From contig NW_020954719.1 in the NCBI RefSeq assembly GCF_900497805.2, positions 5,763,699-5,827,698 on the forward strand: 64,000 nt of DNA, in the 5' to 3' direction. The notes under the pieces are model-generated. The model saw only the letters and a list, made by a program, of their open reading frames with translations, did not search any database and was not told the DNA's origin. Position numbers and translations under genes: made by a program. Below, one piece after another: positions 45,982 through 59,449 of the stretch (position 1 is its first letter; every line of letters begins with the position of its first letter). Source of the DNA: Vombatus ursinus. Taxonomy: Eukaryota; Chordata; Mammalia; Diprotodontia; Vombatidae.

Positions 45982-46640
45982 GGTTCTAAGCAAGACAAAC
46001 AAAATTAGGCTGCATGCAGAGTTTATTTCTCTCAAAGCTAGCGAATCATGCATATGGAGATATGCATGGGGGTTCATTGGGAAAAATGAGCTTGAACAAA
46101 GGCCTGCTGAAGGGGACTTTATATCCTTAGAGAAAACTCCCCCACCCCCACTCAGTGTGCTTTTTTAGCCAAAATTATAGCTCCATAAAACAATGTGGCC
46201 CCGGGATGTCTGGTTTTCTGCCAACCATAAACATAGGATGTCATAAAATAGAGGGTGTCTAGATAGTGCCTTAACAAGACAGGGCCATAAAAAGATATGG
46301 GAAATGTCTGGTGGGCCAAGTCCTTTCCTAGTCAGCAAAATCCGGCAGGAGGACTTGAGTTCACTCAGAGAGCAAAGCAAAGCATGCCTATTATGTCAGA
46401 GTATGCATACCATTGTGGTAGGTTAAGCTCAGAGTGGGCCAAAAATGTCTTTCTCCTGATTGGCCAATCTAGGTTTTTGGCTTTTTCAGGTGATGGAGGG
46501 CCCAAGCTGGCTTGGGGAGGGGGCAAGCTGGTTTATAATAAAATGGGGGTAATAATATAACCTACTCCCCCAAATATTATTAATCTAGGGGAAATAATTT
46601 TTAGGTCCAACCTTTGCTCCTGATCACTATCCCTTAACAG
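45982..46640 (-). mobile_element. Solo LTR, antisense (fossil)
   Basis: About 660 bases. Inverted, it starts 'tgttaagggatagtgatcag', shows 'attggccaatcagg', a TATA-like 'ggatataaag', and a poly-A signal in 'gagagaaataaactctgc', then a short U5 ending near 'cttgcttagaacca'. This is a typical LTR layout with TG and CA ends. No internal region adjoins it, so it is probably solo. It lies on the same strand as the zinc-finger pseudogene, upstream of the promoter-like region. Confidence 0.6.
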
Positions 46641-46936
46641 GGGAGTGTCCCAAAGCTTGACTTCCTTCCTACCAAATGAAGTTCCACAAAGATCATACAG
46701 TGAATAGCCAGTTAACTCCTTTCATCCAAGCCAATAGTAAACAGAAATCAGAAAGGGTCTATAAATGAAAATACACCTCACAATAACAGAGCAAATGAGC
46801 TATCCCTCTGGGAACAAGATAACTCAACCAAAAGAACAGTCCCAGATCTCTCCCCAAAGGGAGGGATCCCCTAAGGATTCTAGTGTAGCAAGTTGGGGAG
46901 AAGCATTAGCTTCTTTATATGACCACTGCTTCCCAG

Positions 46937-46938
<2 letters not shown>

Positions 46939-47019
<81 letters not shown>

Positions 47020-47034
47020 CTCTTTCTCTCTCGC
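46939..47034 (+). repeat. CT microsatellite
   Basis: About 95 bases of CT with some 'ctgt' units. It creates long S-L-S-L-type false reading frames on both strands. Confidence 0.97.
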
Positions 47035-47204
47035 CCTCCCCACCCACATCCCCCTTCCAGGGACTACTCCCCTGAACAAAATCTGGAAACAAGAGTCTTC
47101 ACTTTCAAAACTGAAAGCTAGAAGACCAAAATTTCTCTTCTCTCTCATCAGCCCAGTCCCCTGAGGTAGGCAGGAAGCAATTACTAATCAATCTCCACTA
47201 GTGA

Positions 47205-47545
47205 CCACAGTCTTATTCAAATAAGTGTTTAGCCATAGGTTACATTCCATTATATCCACGCATTACAATTTGTTTAGCCATTCCTACTCAATAGACTTCT
47301 ACATTGTTTCCAATTCTTTGCTAGCACTGAAAGGCCTGCTATAATTATTTTAGTGTATATGAGGCTTTTTTTTTTTTTGGTCATTGAGCTCTTTGAAGTT
47401 TATACGTAATAGTAGAACTTCTGAGTCAAAGTAGTATGAACATTAATTACTTTATTTGCATAATTCTAAATTGCTTTCCAGAATAGTTGTACCAATTCTC
47501 AGATCCACCAACAATGTATTAGAAGGTCAATGACTTTTCAGAAGT
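47205..47545 (-). mobile_element. L1 3' end, antisense, old
   Basis: 'tttagccattcctactcaa', 'ttgctttccagaatagttgt' and 'atccaccaacaatgtattag' are inverted L1 C-terminal and 3' sequences, as at 13.85-14.15 and 61.9-62.1 kb. Confidence 0.75.
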
Positions 47546-47627
47546 GTATGTATATCACTTATCCATTTCAAGGAGCTTGCAGCTTCAAAAGGGGAAGAAG
47601 GTAAAGGGAACAAACATTTATGAAATT

Positions 47628-47886
47628 TATATCACAATAAATATATCACTGTGTGCACTGTGCTAAGCTGTTTTATGATATTATCTCATTTGATCCTTAT
47701 AACAACCCTGTGAGGTAGGTGCTATTATAATCCCCATTTACCAGTTGAGAAAACTGAGACAGACAGAGGTTAAGTGACTTACCTAGTATAGTGTATATAG
47801 CTAGAAAGTCTCTGGGGCTGGATTTGAACTCAGATCTTCCTGACCCCAGGCCCAGTGTTCTATTCACTGCACTACCCAGATACCGC
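47628..47886 (-). mobile_element. MIR, near full length, antisense
   Basis: Inverted MIR from 'gtgcactgtgctaag' through 'aacaaccctgtgaggtaggt', 'gaggttaagtgacttaccta' and 'tggatttgaactcagatc' to the tRNA-like start. Confidence 0.88.
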
Positions 47887-47889
47887 TAA

Positions 47890-48565
47890 AAAGTCTAGTC
47901 ATTATCTGATCTGGCCATCCATAGGTACCTGCTAAAGGCTCTGATCAGCTTCATCTTTATGGACAGAGACCTTCTAAATCACAAGATCATAGGGGTTTAG
48001 GGGGAGAGTCTGCTGAAGGGCCTGCTTTGGGTCTTCTCCAGCAGTAGCTTGTTCTGGACTCCACTCAATAGAGGCAGACTTGAAGGTGACTCAGTAAATA
48101 AATGGAGCCGTAAGGATACTTAGATAGGGAATATGGGTTTTCAAAACCCGACAAATCCAATTAAGTCTGAGTTTCCTTTTTACAATGTAGAAAAGTAAGT
48201 GTGAATAGGTTGTTCTGGACTGTGTCAGGAATTGTTGTATTACATCTACTGTATTCCCCAAAACTCAACCTCAAATGATCCATGATCTCATCTAAGACCT
48301 CAACCACCAGCCAGGTCAACATATCATCATTGTAGTGAAGGATATCAATGCCCTCAGAAAGAGAACCCTCTTTCCAGTCTTTGCCCCCAGACTGTGGCAG
48401 TATAAAGGAGAATTCAGGTACAGTGGGGAAATATGGTAAAGGTATGTTGTTTTTCTTTCTAGGTGAAACCTAGCTTTGTCAGGAGTGATGCTCAGAGAGC
48501 CAGAGATGCTCCTGAGTAGTCTCAGCCATAAGAATAGAAAAAAATTATTAGCAAAAGTAACCACA
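47890..48565 (-). mobile_element. ERV pol fragment, antisense (fossil)
   Basis: The antisense strand around 48300-48345 shows a retroviral-type reverse-transcriptase core of the Y-x-D-D class. The rest matches the debris at 5.8-6.3 kb. Old, with several breaks, and no LTR adjacent. Confidence 0.55.
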
Positions 48566-49120
48566 TCTCTGGGATAACTGCTCTACCACACTGATGAAGT
48601 CAGGGACAGCTGTAGTAATAAATGGGACAACTTTATTCAGAATGCTCCATAAGGCCATAGCAGCCAGAACCAGATTAAAATGTAATTGGGAAATGTTTAA
48701 CAAAATAAAGAAAAATGCAACACAACATAGGTAATGTTAATTTGTGGTTTTCTAAGTCAATACATGGTCGACAGGGATCTGCTTCTGTTTGAGTTTGACA
48801 CCATAAGCCACTATAAGCCACCAGGCACCATGCACCTACCTCAGTGGCCACAAAGGATTGTTGTAAAGATATATCAAATTTGGTACAACAAAGGAATGAG
48901 GTGGTATATTCTGATGCCCCTACAAAGTAAATTGGCTAATAGTGTATACAAAAGTACAATATGAATATGCCAACAATGTCATACCTGGGGCTTCACACCT
49001 TTCATCTAGATGGGTCAAAACCCTACTTCTCTCTGGATTTGGCTACCACAATTAGGCAGGCCAGTCTGCTCTCACACTAGCAAGTCTAAATTTCCAGATA
49101 TACCCCACCATAGTTACATG
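48566..49120. other. Possible diverged repeat and unassigned sequence
   Basis: 48630-48860 ('aaatgtttaacaaaataaag', 'gtggttttctaagtcaatac') resembles a repeat I have seen in marsupial DNA but cannot name. The rest is unassigned. Confidence 0.35.
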
Positions 49121-49367
49121 CAGGCAGCTAGGTGACTCAGTGAATAGAGTGATGGGCCCAGAATCAGAAAGACCTGAGTTCAAATCCTACCTCAGACACT
49201 TAATAGCCGTGTATCCCTGGGGAAGTCACTTAACCTCTGTTTGTCTTAATCCACTGGAGAAGGAAATGGCAAACTACTCCAGTATCTTTGCCAAGAAAAT
49301 CCCATGGACAGTATTGGCATGCTATGGTCCAGGGGGTCCCAAAGTTAGACATGGCTGAACAACAACA
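49121..49367 (+). mobile_element. Marsupial SINE, long form
   Basis: Full long form ending 'gaacaacaac'. 'agttacat' lies on both sides (49112-49119 and 49368-49375), a target duplication. Confidence 0.9.
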
Positions 49368-49619
49368 GTTACATTCAGATTTCCTCATGTCTCTGTTGAG
49401 GGAAAATGTTTCCTTACTTATCACTCTTGCTCAAGCCCCCATCTACAGTTTGTTTCTATCTACAAAACCTGCTTCTCACAAGGCATGTGTACATAGAGAG
49501 TGGCATATTTATACAACGAGTCACTCACAATAACGTACTTTGGGATCTTGAACTGAGAGGAAATAATTTTAATACTGTACCATTTAATCATTAATAATAA
49601 TTTGTAATATTCTCTTCTC

Positions 49620-49938
49620 TGTCAAAAGGCTAGCTTGAAGAGAAGCCCCTCCCCAGCTAAAGAATGTCTTAAGCATTCTAGCTCTGCTGGAATTTTGGCT
49701 GGGTCCCACCCAACTGGGAACCTGATTTCTGTCTATGGCCTAAACATAAAGTAGTTTAGGTTAGGTCTTTGGGGGTGGGGAGGGGGGAAGGAGTGGAAGA
49801 GCTTCTGTCCTTGCTCCCCTTCATTAGAGTTAGGGTGACCCAGATCACAAAGGAGAAACCAAACCAGAAAAAATCTGATGGGGTGCCCAGATTGCTGAAA
49901 GAGGCTCACACCTCAAGACAAGGCCACATTCTCTGCTG

Positions 49939-49989
<51 letters not shown>

Positions 49990-50250
49990 TGATAAAGTGA
50001 TTGGGAGAGACAGAGGGCTCTTAGGTCACCTCCTCATTAAATGTCCACCAATCAGGATTGAGTTTCACTTGTCAGAGGCGTTCCCTGTCAGAAGGTACTC
50101 ACCTGATTTAAGGTGCTTCAGAATCTCCTTTGGCATCTTAAATAGCTGAATCACTGACTATTTATTTATTGATCAGCAGGTCTATTTAATAAATTAATTT
50201 TTATTACCCAGAATTTTGTCTCTTGGAATTTTTACTTGTGAGAGAACACA
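49620..50250 (+). mobile_element. LTR-like element, sense (fossil)
   Basis: It begins 'tgtcaaaaggctagcttgaa', has an AT-rich stretch with 'aataaatt' (poly-A signal) near its end, then a short U5-like part closing 'gagagaacaca'. A CA microsatellite (49942-49988) lies inside. No paired copy or target duplication was seen, so it is a probable solo LTR. Confidence 0.45.
49942..49988 (+). repeat. CA microsatellite
   Basis: Uninterrupted dinucleotide run of about 23 units. Confidence 0.97.
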
Positions 50251-50572
50251 ACCATTTCCTTAGGTGTAAGATAAAAGAAACAGTATCGTAGGTACTAATA
50301 TATTAAATCAAAGGTATAGATAACAAAATGCATTCCAATACACACATAAGCCCAGATCATACTCTTTTACCAATGCTTAATTAAGGAAAAACATAAGTAC
50401 ACACTTATAGAAACTTGGCAGGGAAACACATGACAGAGGAAAATTCATGAGCTTAGAGTAACTCAGAACTCTGAGTCTACAGGCTCCAGTGTTCTTGGTT
50501 CTTTCAAACACATCTATCTGCACCAGACAAAACTGCTTCTGGTCTTTTTAATGTTGTTTTATTATTTCTTGA

Positions 50573-51208
50573 TGTCTCATATAGTCTTCTCTTTTGAAAT
50601 TTAACAAAGAGGTAAAATAAGGGAAATCTCTGAGTAAGACATCATTTATCATGAGGGGCATGTAACCTCATAATAAAAGATTTGGCCTCTGGCCAAAATA
50701 TTCCAAATTAAAGGTACGATACATTTTTATAAACAGAAAAAAACCAGAACAGAAATTATCCAAATAGCCAGCGTCACAGAGATGAAAGATCATTATTGGC
50801 TGCTTCAAATAAAGTGGGCATAGCTCGAGAATGCCATAAGGACCACTTCTCACTATCTCTAAGGAATGCCTTTATAAATTTACAGGTCCTAGCTATTTCC
50901 TGAGGCCCCTGATAAGGACAGACTTACTAGTGACTGGGGAATTTACTAAGACCACCTTAATTGTTAAAGATGGGACAAAGTCAGGTCAGGTTGTGCTAGT
51001 GTCTCAGGAATACCCCCTTCCCGCCCCCCCAAATCTTGCAGGAGATGATGAGACAATGTTTTATGAGAGTATTGAGAACAGTTTTTCCTTAACTAACTAC
51101 AATTGTGTCCATGGTATCAGAAAGGGAGATTTGGGCATCAACATACCTAAGCTTCTCCATTCAAACCTCAGAGAAGAGGTTTCAGTAAAAAATAAAATAT
51201 AAAATACA
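50573..51208 (-). mobile_element. 3' LTR of the ERVL-like provirus (fossil)
   Basis: Starts 'tgtctcat' and ends 'aaaatataaaataca' on the plus strand, i.e. TG and CA ends. It is the left, 3' copy in provirus orientation, and a purine-rich tract is next to it on the internal side. Confidence 0.72.
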
Positions 51209-54200
51209 AGATTAAAAAAAATCTCCTCAATTCCTTCCTCTGATCCACAATAAACATGCATGACTGTCATAGATCATTCATGTATAAATTAATCCTATGA
51301 GGTCTTTCAATAATCAAGGAATATAATATTCAAGGAATAACAAGACTGATCAATCATAGCACAGGGTCTATCGCACACAGTGCTAAATTCAAAAGGGAGA
51401 TTTACATGTCTCAGGTGGCCAAGGAAACTCAGCAAACATATGATGTAACAAAAACAAAAGTAATACAATAATGATCAACAACACTAACTAACATGAAGTC
51501 TCCCAGTATTCCAGTAACCCATTTCCAATGTCCATTTAATCAGTACATTTCATCTTGGATACCAGATGTCCCACATCTAGTCTGGGAACACTCTTAGAGC
51601 AGTTTTAAGTGATTCTTCTTAGCTGATGTGCTTCTTCTGGTTCTAAGTTCTTGTAAATTCTTAGATGTTCCTGTTAAAATCTTTTACAAAACAGGTCTCA
51701 ATACACTTTACTACAATTTCTTAAATTTTACACTCTCTTAAATTTTATTTCTCCAATAACCAGTTCATGGGGTGAAGACCAGCTCAAACCTGGTGATTCT
51801 GATCTCATTAACAATAGAGTTATCAAATTAGGAACCCACAGTTCATTTAAAACTTAAACCCTCTACTTGATACCAATAATGCTGTTAACAGTAAATCCAT
51901 GAGGATCTGACTTATAAAATGAAGTCTATTTGGTTAAAGATTTAATATTCCATAATGTATACATGTAAGGTGGGCCTAAGAATGCTAATCTAAATTGGCA
52001 TTGACTCCTTTATCAATTAACTTCCTGTGATGTAGGTTAGCAAATTATTACATTGATACATTTAAGAAATTTAAATAACAATTAAAAAAACCTAAATATT
52101 CTATAATATCATAGAAGGTAGGACTCTGAAAACCTTTCAAATTACATATATAATTTTCTGATCTTGTTTTTTCTTAAAATTTTCACTCAATTTCTACTTT
52201 ATAAATTTTACTTTACAATTTTTACTTTAGTTATTTAGAACTTACTTTAATTTTTTAAAACTCCAATTAATTTGAATTCCCCCCCTCAGGAGGAGTAGAG
52301 ACTAATAAGGATCTAATCCTTACAAAAAACATAGGCAACAACACACTATTTAAGTCAATGATCCCTATTACATAAATGAATTTACTTAAAAGTTGCAAAT
52401 TTTACTCCAATTGTAGCAAAAAGTCTTGGAATGGGATATGTAAATATACTAAGTAATCAATTCCAAATTGTATAAAACATGTTTGCACTTTTGAGACATG
52501 CTCCACACACTGGTGTCAATTTCACATTAAATAATAAACCTAAGTAAAATTAGAATTCTCTTTGAGGTAACAAAAGAGATTCCATTAAGTTATTCTCCTT
52601 TAAGCTTACTGATTTTACTGAAATCCTTTCAAACAAAACTGAAGATGTTTCTAATTTAACTTTACTATATAATAGATTTATACTTTGGTCCCACAAATGG
52701 CTGCAACATTGTCAATTTTTTCCCATAACACTGAGATATTTCAAGGATCTTATACATGAATATATAACCAGTAATAGGCAGATGACAAGGCCAAGTACTA
52801 ATCTACTTAGTAGTTTAGGATATGGAAATATCTATATTTTTAGAATGAAAACACTTAAAATCTTATATTACTTGTATCTTATGCTAAGGTATTGCAGCAA
52901 CAAGATTCATTAGATTAAAAAAAAAAAAAAAGAAAGAAAGAAATTGCAATTTAACTTGTCCTGGTTATAAAATGCAAAGTAGGGACATGAGTATAACAAC
53001 ATCAAAACTGGCGCTCAAGGCCCAAGCCCAAGGACACAGAATGACTCAGCACATATATAATAAGAAAAAGCATACTTAGTTCTGCTTGACTTTAGTAGGA
53101 ATCACAGTCAAGTTTTTAGAGCCACTCATCGTAAATTCCACCATTTACAGAGTATCACAGTGAGACTTCAGGTAAGAAACATTCCTGTTCAAAACTGGGG
53201 AAACCAAGTCAAAAGGATCCTACTTTAGGCCATGCCAAGGTCATCATCTTGACCTTACCTGAAAGATTCCACTTTAGCAACTATCAGATTGCACACCTCC
53301 TTTGGGCCACATGTGGCCTTCCCCTTGAGTGATAGGCTATTGACTTTTTTTTACAATGCAGACAATCATACCTAAAATCAAAACTCAGAATATCAGATTA
53401 CAGTCCCACCAGATTTTACCTCAAATAGAGGTAAATTTCACTAAATACAGCTAAATTATTATTATTCCTCTCATGAAGTTGCAATGATAAAGTTTACCAG
53501 GTCTTTAAAAATTTGCTCAATATCCTATTCTTTCCTTTCTTTGTCTTCTTCTCCTAGAGCCTAAACTCATCCTGATGTAAACATCTACCATTAGAAATCT
53601 AGAAAACAATTATATTCTAGAATTCCACATAGAAAGTAAATATATGACAGTTTACTAAAAACATTGGCCAATTGCTATAAACTTCTGGATTCTTAAGGCA
53701 GTGGATAGTAATCCTTACAACAAAAGAAAATTTCTAAAACTGGGGTCTGTTAAGAGTAAGTTAGAAATGTAACTTCAGTACAAAGCATTCCAGATATAAC
53801 TTCATAATTCACAATAAACAGTCCAATACTATAAACAAATTCCTAACTTACTCCCTCCCCCCTCCTCAAAGGCTGTTTGCAATGGAGAAGGGCATAGGAA
53901 TTTCACACAGCAACAAGCTCTTGCCTGTTCAAAGCTGACAAGACTGTATGACTGTGCCCAAGCAGGTAGTCTCAAAAATACAATGAAATAAATAAAAAAC
54001 TTGTAAGTTTTCAAACAAGGAGATTTTACAAGATCTTTTTCTTGTCCCTTTTCCCACACAGTAATCAATTATCAATTTTCCCTTTCAAAATATACTGATG
54101 TGAATACTTGGTAAGTTTTAACTTTATCACAATAATCCCTAATAACTCAACCAATAATTTCATAATTTCTATAAGTGATAGTCAAATAATTTTAGCTGAA

Positions 54201-57200
54201 ATTTCTTCTTAATTATAGGAAAACCTAGGACAGCTAGGTGCATAGGGTGCCGGGCCTGAAGTCAGGAAAAGTCCAGTTTGTGAGTTCAAATATGGCCTCA
54301 GATATTTACTATCTGTGTGACCCTGGGCAAGTCACTTAACCCTGTTTGCCTTAGTTCCTCATCTGTAGTAGTAGTGATGATGATGATGATGATGATGATG
54401 AGATGGAGAAAGAAACGGCAAACCACTCCAGTATCTCTGCCAAGTAAGCCCCAAATGGGGTCAGAGAGAGTCAGACATAACTGAAAAAGTGATTTAACAA
54501 CAATAATAGGCAAACCTGGAAGTTTCCAGTTTCTACAATTGAAGTACTTCAGAATATTATAACACGTGGTCAGCAGAGCTGATAAAATAACATAACAGTT
54601 TCCAAACATTTTTGCCACCTTCTTTTAACAGTTCAATTCGTAATCTAACAACATACAGATTAGAAGAGAAGCTGTTCTTCTGAAAGCATATTTGATATAA
54701 TGGTTTACCAAATTTCATAATACAAGAAAATTTAGAAGCACAATGATAATATTCAGAATATCATGAATTTAAATGGATGATACAAAACTCAGTACTAATC
54801 AGATGATATTTAGTCATACGTATTTCCAAATTACCTTACTTAGCATAGAAAAATTATTCTTCCTATCACATGTGGCTTTAATACAGCTATTTAGGGGAAA
54901 CTTAATTCCTTAACATAAGCTAATTTGTAATGTGAGTTGACTTATAAATTCCTTCATTCTAGCTAGGTGTGAAGCTAGCTCTTCCCCCTCTGAACCTTGT
55001 AGCTCTCAGTTATAAGCATTATAGAAATTATATTACATCATCAGCAGAGTTGGAACAAGCTTATAACCACACTAAATGGCAGATCTCAACCATTTTATCA
55101 GGTAAAACAATGAATAAACTTTTGAAACCATTATTATAATATTAATAAAATAAATTAAACTTAATTAAAAATAGCAGCTTTTAGACAACTCTTTAATAGC
55201 TGAGTTCATAACCTAACAATATCAGAATTACAAGAGAAACCATTTTTCTGACTATGTTGGTGCTACCAAGTTTCACAATATATGCATGTAATTAACACTA
55301 AAAGTACATACACATATATACATATGCAGCTCTATCAATTTAGATTTACAAGTGTTGTTATTATTATTAGGCTAGCTCAAAGTATGCTGGGCTAAATATT
55401 ACAAATCATTGTTGTGACAATTCCTTACTCTACTTGCAGGGATTATAAGATCTCAGAAGTCTGCATAGATGAGGACATCTTAAAGAGAGTCCTGATATAT
55501 CAAATTCATAGTAAAAACATCATCATTATCCATCGTATTTCTAAATGAACAGTTTCAAACAATTTACATCAGTCTTTCAACAATTAAATCAATAACCCAA
55601 GAAAATCAAAGAAGAGTGAGCTTTTCTAATAGAATTTCGAATACAGTGATTATCACAATTATGTAGGCACTTCACAATATCATTTAGGTCTCCAGAAACC
55701 CTGAAAGCACTATCTTTTCCAAGATTACACAGCTATCAAATTTTATAATCTATGCATTTCCCTAACATTTTGTCTTAATTCCAATTAGTAAAGTATAGGT
55801 TGACCGATCATAATGGTCCTACTTAAAATGAAACCAGAATTAATTCAATTATACCTGGATCTATATTCCCAAATGTAATCATATAAAATACTTAAGTTAA
55901 CAATTTCAATTATTAAATATTTTTCTTTACAAGGCTCAATTTCAAGCACTTCATAAATCCTAGGATTTTCAGCTAATCCACTGTAAAAAAAAATTGTAAA
56001 GTGGCAATCCCTTATTTAGGTTCAAATCTACCACGATTTTAGAGGAGCACCCTTAAAACCACATTTTGATTTAATTTCAGGACATATTTCTACCAAATCA
56101 AGTCTGGGTTTTATAACTACTAAAGGCAATATATAAAATCTCCAATTTTTCTGGGATCTCTTTGCTTCACTTAACTCATTCTTAAAAACACTCAATGAGC
56201 CTGACGACATTCTTGCCCTCACCCTCTTACTTGAACTTGTGTTCCCAACCCCCTGATTGTGAGCCTGGGAACTTTCAGCTACATATCATAAAGAATAACT
56301 ACAAAAAAAAATTTTCTATATCATTCTCTAACCTCATCCCAGACTACTTTTACTCCCCTGAATTTTCATTTTATAATTTTAACATATATAGTTAAACAAA
56401 GCCAATGATTTAGTAAAATATTTTTACTTCCCTATGCTATATAGTAAATTTCAACTAGGGTGAATTAAAAAAAAAAACCAAACAACTAATTTACCTCTAA
56501 GAACTTGCCTCTGTTGAATTATCATTTGATTAATTTAAATAATTAAATTAGGTTTTAAAAATTAGTTAAAATAAAGTTCTCTAGGATATTAAAGCACCCC
56601 CAAAGCTCTCCCAGAAGAGGATAGAAACCTGCACTACCATTCCTAATCCCAACTGATGAAGAAGTCTGTGAGATAATCTCCTCAAAGATCCATTAAAATG
56701 TCTTTCGTAATTACAAAATTCTCTAGTAGGTCTATAGTGGCTTATACTTCTGTTGAAGCACAGGAGGAAGGGCTCTGAGTTCTCTCAGCCCTGGTTAGCA
56801 GCTTGAAAAAGGTTTCAATGCTAAATTAACAATTAAGGTCTTTTATTCACAAGGATTTTTCCAAATGAAAATGTGCTTACCCTCTTTTCTTCACTGTTTA
56901 CTTAACTTTACTTTTCAGAATCTGGATAGAGTCAATATTCTGTCATTTCCAAGTCAATTCTTAAAAATTTTTCTCATATAAGTAGTTCTCACAATGATAA
57001 CATACATCTATAAACATCGATTGCTACTATTCTAAATTTTTGCATTTAAGTCCACTACAGAAAAAGTTCAATCAAAGTATACTTTAAAAGACAAAAACTT
57101 ACTTTTGCATTTTTAAACACATTGTCCTTATGTCAAATATTGGATGGACAGTTGTAGGGATATAGTACTATAGGGAGCAGGGAATGGTATCCCCAAGTCT

Positions 57201-58538
57201 GCTTAGGAGATCTTGTCTCCAACAGTTCACAGAGGATTTAGGCATAAGGAGAAAAGAGTGTTCTTCCAAAGGGGATTCATGGAAGCCATGTTACAGAATC
57301 ACTTAGGATGATGCTGAGGCTACTCTACAATAATATATAAAATTAAGAGGCTTCAGTATCTAGTGAATGTGTCCCCAACCATAAGGCTAACATGGGCTTA
57401 TGCAGATAACTGGGGTTATGACCTCAGATTTTAGGGGAACAAAAAGATCCTTCTCCAAAACAAAGTTCATGAATCTCCAAGTTGCTTCTTTAAATATGCT
57501 TCCCCTGTTCATGAACCAGGAAAGGGTTAGCATTTAAAATTCTGTTTAATGGTCAAAAAGCCATATAGTTCCCAAGATTCTTTAGTTTTGGGACCCACTT
57601 AAACCTGGATTTACAAACTTTTAGTATTTAAGATCAATTCTCATTTAAAGTTTTGGTTAGAGACAAATTACTTAAAAGCAGGTTTTTTAAAAAAAAATCT
57701 GTGCTCGCTTCCTAACTGCTTCCCTGCATAAATTATCCTTCTGACAATTCTGCTTTTCATTACAGAAGCAACATTATTATCAAGGGAAAGGAACTTATGC
57801 AAATTAATTGGTTGGGGAGGGAAAGGGACACAGACACATGTTGCTGTTTCCAATTTGGCCACTAGATGTCGCCTGGGACCATGCTATAATAAACTTCCCA
57901 GTCTATAATATATACAAGTAAAAACTACATATCCACTAATTTTAAAATTTTGCCTTCTCTAATGGGTCCCCAGCTTGCTTATTAATCTAGAGAAATACTG
58001 ATAGCATTCACCATATGAAACTCCAGCTAGGAAGATTATCCTGAAACAACAAAATATTTGGGAGTTTTGATGGCCACAAAATAATGTTTACATTCCAGGT
58101 AGGAACATAGGATTTTCCTCAATTTCCCCAATTAGTAAGAAGTTGTCATGCTGGTACATGCTTAAAAGTGGGTAACTTTCACCTCCTTATCCTATTCTCA
58201 TGAGGTCTTATTCAATGGAAGCCTGTCTTCATGAAGAGCACCCATAGAGAGCAAATTTAAATTTTATCTCTATTTTCCAAATTCAAAATTTGAAGCTTAA
58301 AATACAAATAGAAATACTCAAAACAAACATAAAACATACAAGATTAATCCTCACACTTACCCTTTCACTCAGAAAAGATCTGTCTTGGTCAATACTTAGG
58401 TGGAGAACCTATCCACAGGCAGAGTACCTAAAAGAAACTTTCTTTGTGAAGGATATTCCACTTAGGCCCAGTAGAATAGGGGAAGTTTCTGATAAGGAGG
58501 TGGGGTTCTCCTATCTAAATCCCACTTCTGACATCAAC
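51209..58538 (-). mobile_element. Internal region of the ERVL-like provirus (fossil)
   Basis: AT-rich internal sequence without a long reading frame. I could not assign gag or pol domains by eye. It holds a SINE at 54229-54508 and a short A/GA-rich run near 52917. Confidence 0.55.
54229..54508 (+). mobile_element. Marsupial SINE, long form, with GAT expansion
   Basis: Long form in sense orientation with a GAT trinucleotide run (about 54373-54402) grown in the middle. Flanks 'aaacctagg' and 'aaacctgga' suggest a decayed target duplication. It lies inside the provirus. Confidence 0.9.
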
Positions 58539-59138
58539 TGTCTCATTTAAAATTTAACAAAGAGGTAAACTGAGGAAAATCTCTGCGTAAGATATCATTT
58601 ATTATGAAGGGCATGTGACCCTATATAGGATAGGTCTAATGGACCCCGAATTGGGGGTATAATACAGTTTTATAAGCGTAGAGCAAAGAACAGAACAAAA
58701 GTCTTCTAATTGACCAGCATCACAGAGATGAAAGATCATTATTGGCTGCTTCCAAGAAAATGGGTATAACTCACAAATGCCATGAGGACCACCTCTCACT
58801 ATCTCTAAGGAATGCTTTAGAAATTTATAAGTTTTAGCTACTCCTTGAGGTCCCTCATAAGGGCAGTCTTATTGGTGACTGGGGATTTCACTAAGATCAC
58901 CTCAATTGTTAAAGATGGGACAAGGTCAGGTTATGCTGGCTTCTCAGGAATACCCCCGAAAACCTTACAGGAGATGCTGAGACAATGTTTTATAAGAGTT
59001 TTGAGAACAGAGTTTTTCTTTAACTAACTGCAATTGTATCCTTAGAAGGGAGGTTTAGACTTTGGCATACTTAACCTTCTCCACTAAAACCTCAGAGAAG
59101 AGGCTTCAGTTTTTAAAAAAAATCAAATATAAAATATA
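58539..59138 (-). mobile_element. 5' LTR of the ERVL-like provirus (fossil)
   Basis: Right copy, 5' in provirus orientation. It matches the left copy in order, e.g. 'cacagagatgaaagatcatt' and 'aattgttaaagatgggacaa' in both. An AATAAA-type signal is present on the minus strand near 58600. Confidence 0.72.
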
Positions 59139-59154
59139 GGATAAAAATTAATCA

Positions 59155-59300
59155 TTAGCTTCCAACTGATCAATTCTAATTTTAAATTTATTTTTTGTAA
59201 GCTTCTGTACTTCATTTTCCAAGCTATTAATTTTTCATATCTTTCTTCCCTAGTTCTTGCTTCTTCTATTTTTTCTTCTACTGCTCTCATTTAGTTGTTT
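59155..59300 (-). mobile_element. L1 ORF1 fragment, antisense
   Basis: 'cattttccaagctattaatt' and 'ttcttctactgctctcattt' resemble inverted L1 ORF1, as at 23.1 kb. Confidence 0.5.
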
Positions 59301-59449
59301 TTTTTTTAAGTTTAAATAATATACAAATACTGATTGGTATACTGATACCAGTGATATCACAGAACCAGTCTTTATCTTCTATCCTTTAAGGCTTTATATA
59401 TTTATATTATTTGATTCTTTCAATTAGTCTTATGAAGTAGGGGTCATTA

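Larger units (their letters stand above)
50573..59138 (-). mobile_element. ERVL-like provirus, antisense, whole-length but broken (fossil)
   Basis: Two direct LTR copies (50573-51208 and 58539-59138) flank about 7.3 kb of internal sequence. Next to the right LTR, only two bases away, the inverse of 58519-58536 reads 'tgatgtcagaagtgggat', which fits a tRNA-Leu primer-binding site and sets the orientation as minus. tRNA-Leu priming and this layout suit class III (ERVL-type). The LTRs differ by roughly 15-20% by eye, so the insertion is ancient. The internal part has many breaks and no long reading frame. A SINE entered later. No clear target duplication remains. Confidence 0.72.

Noticed and set aside
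46765-47164. Ser-Leu and Arg-Glu repeat proteins on both strands
   Set aside because: Produced by the CT microsatellite, not by a gene.
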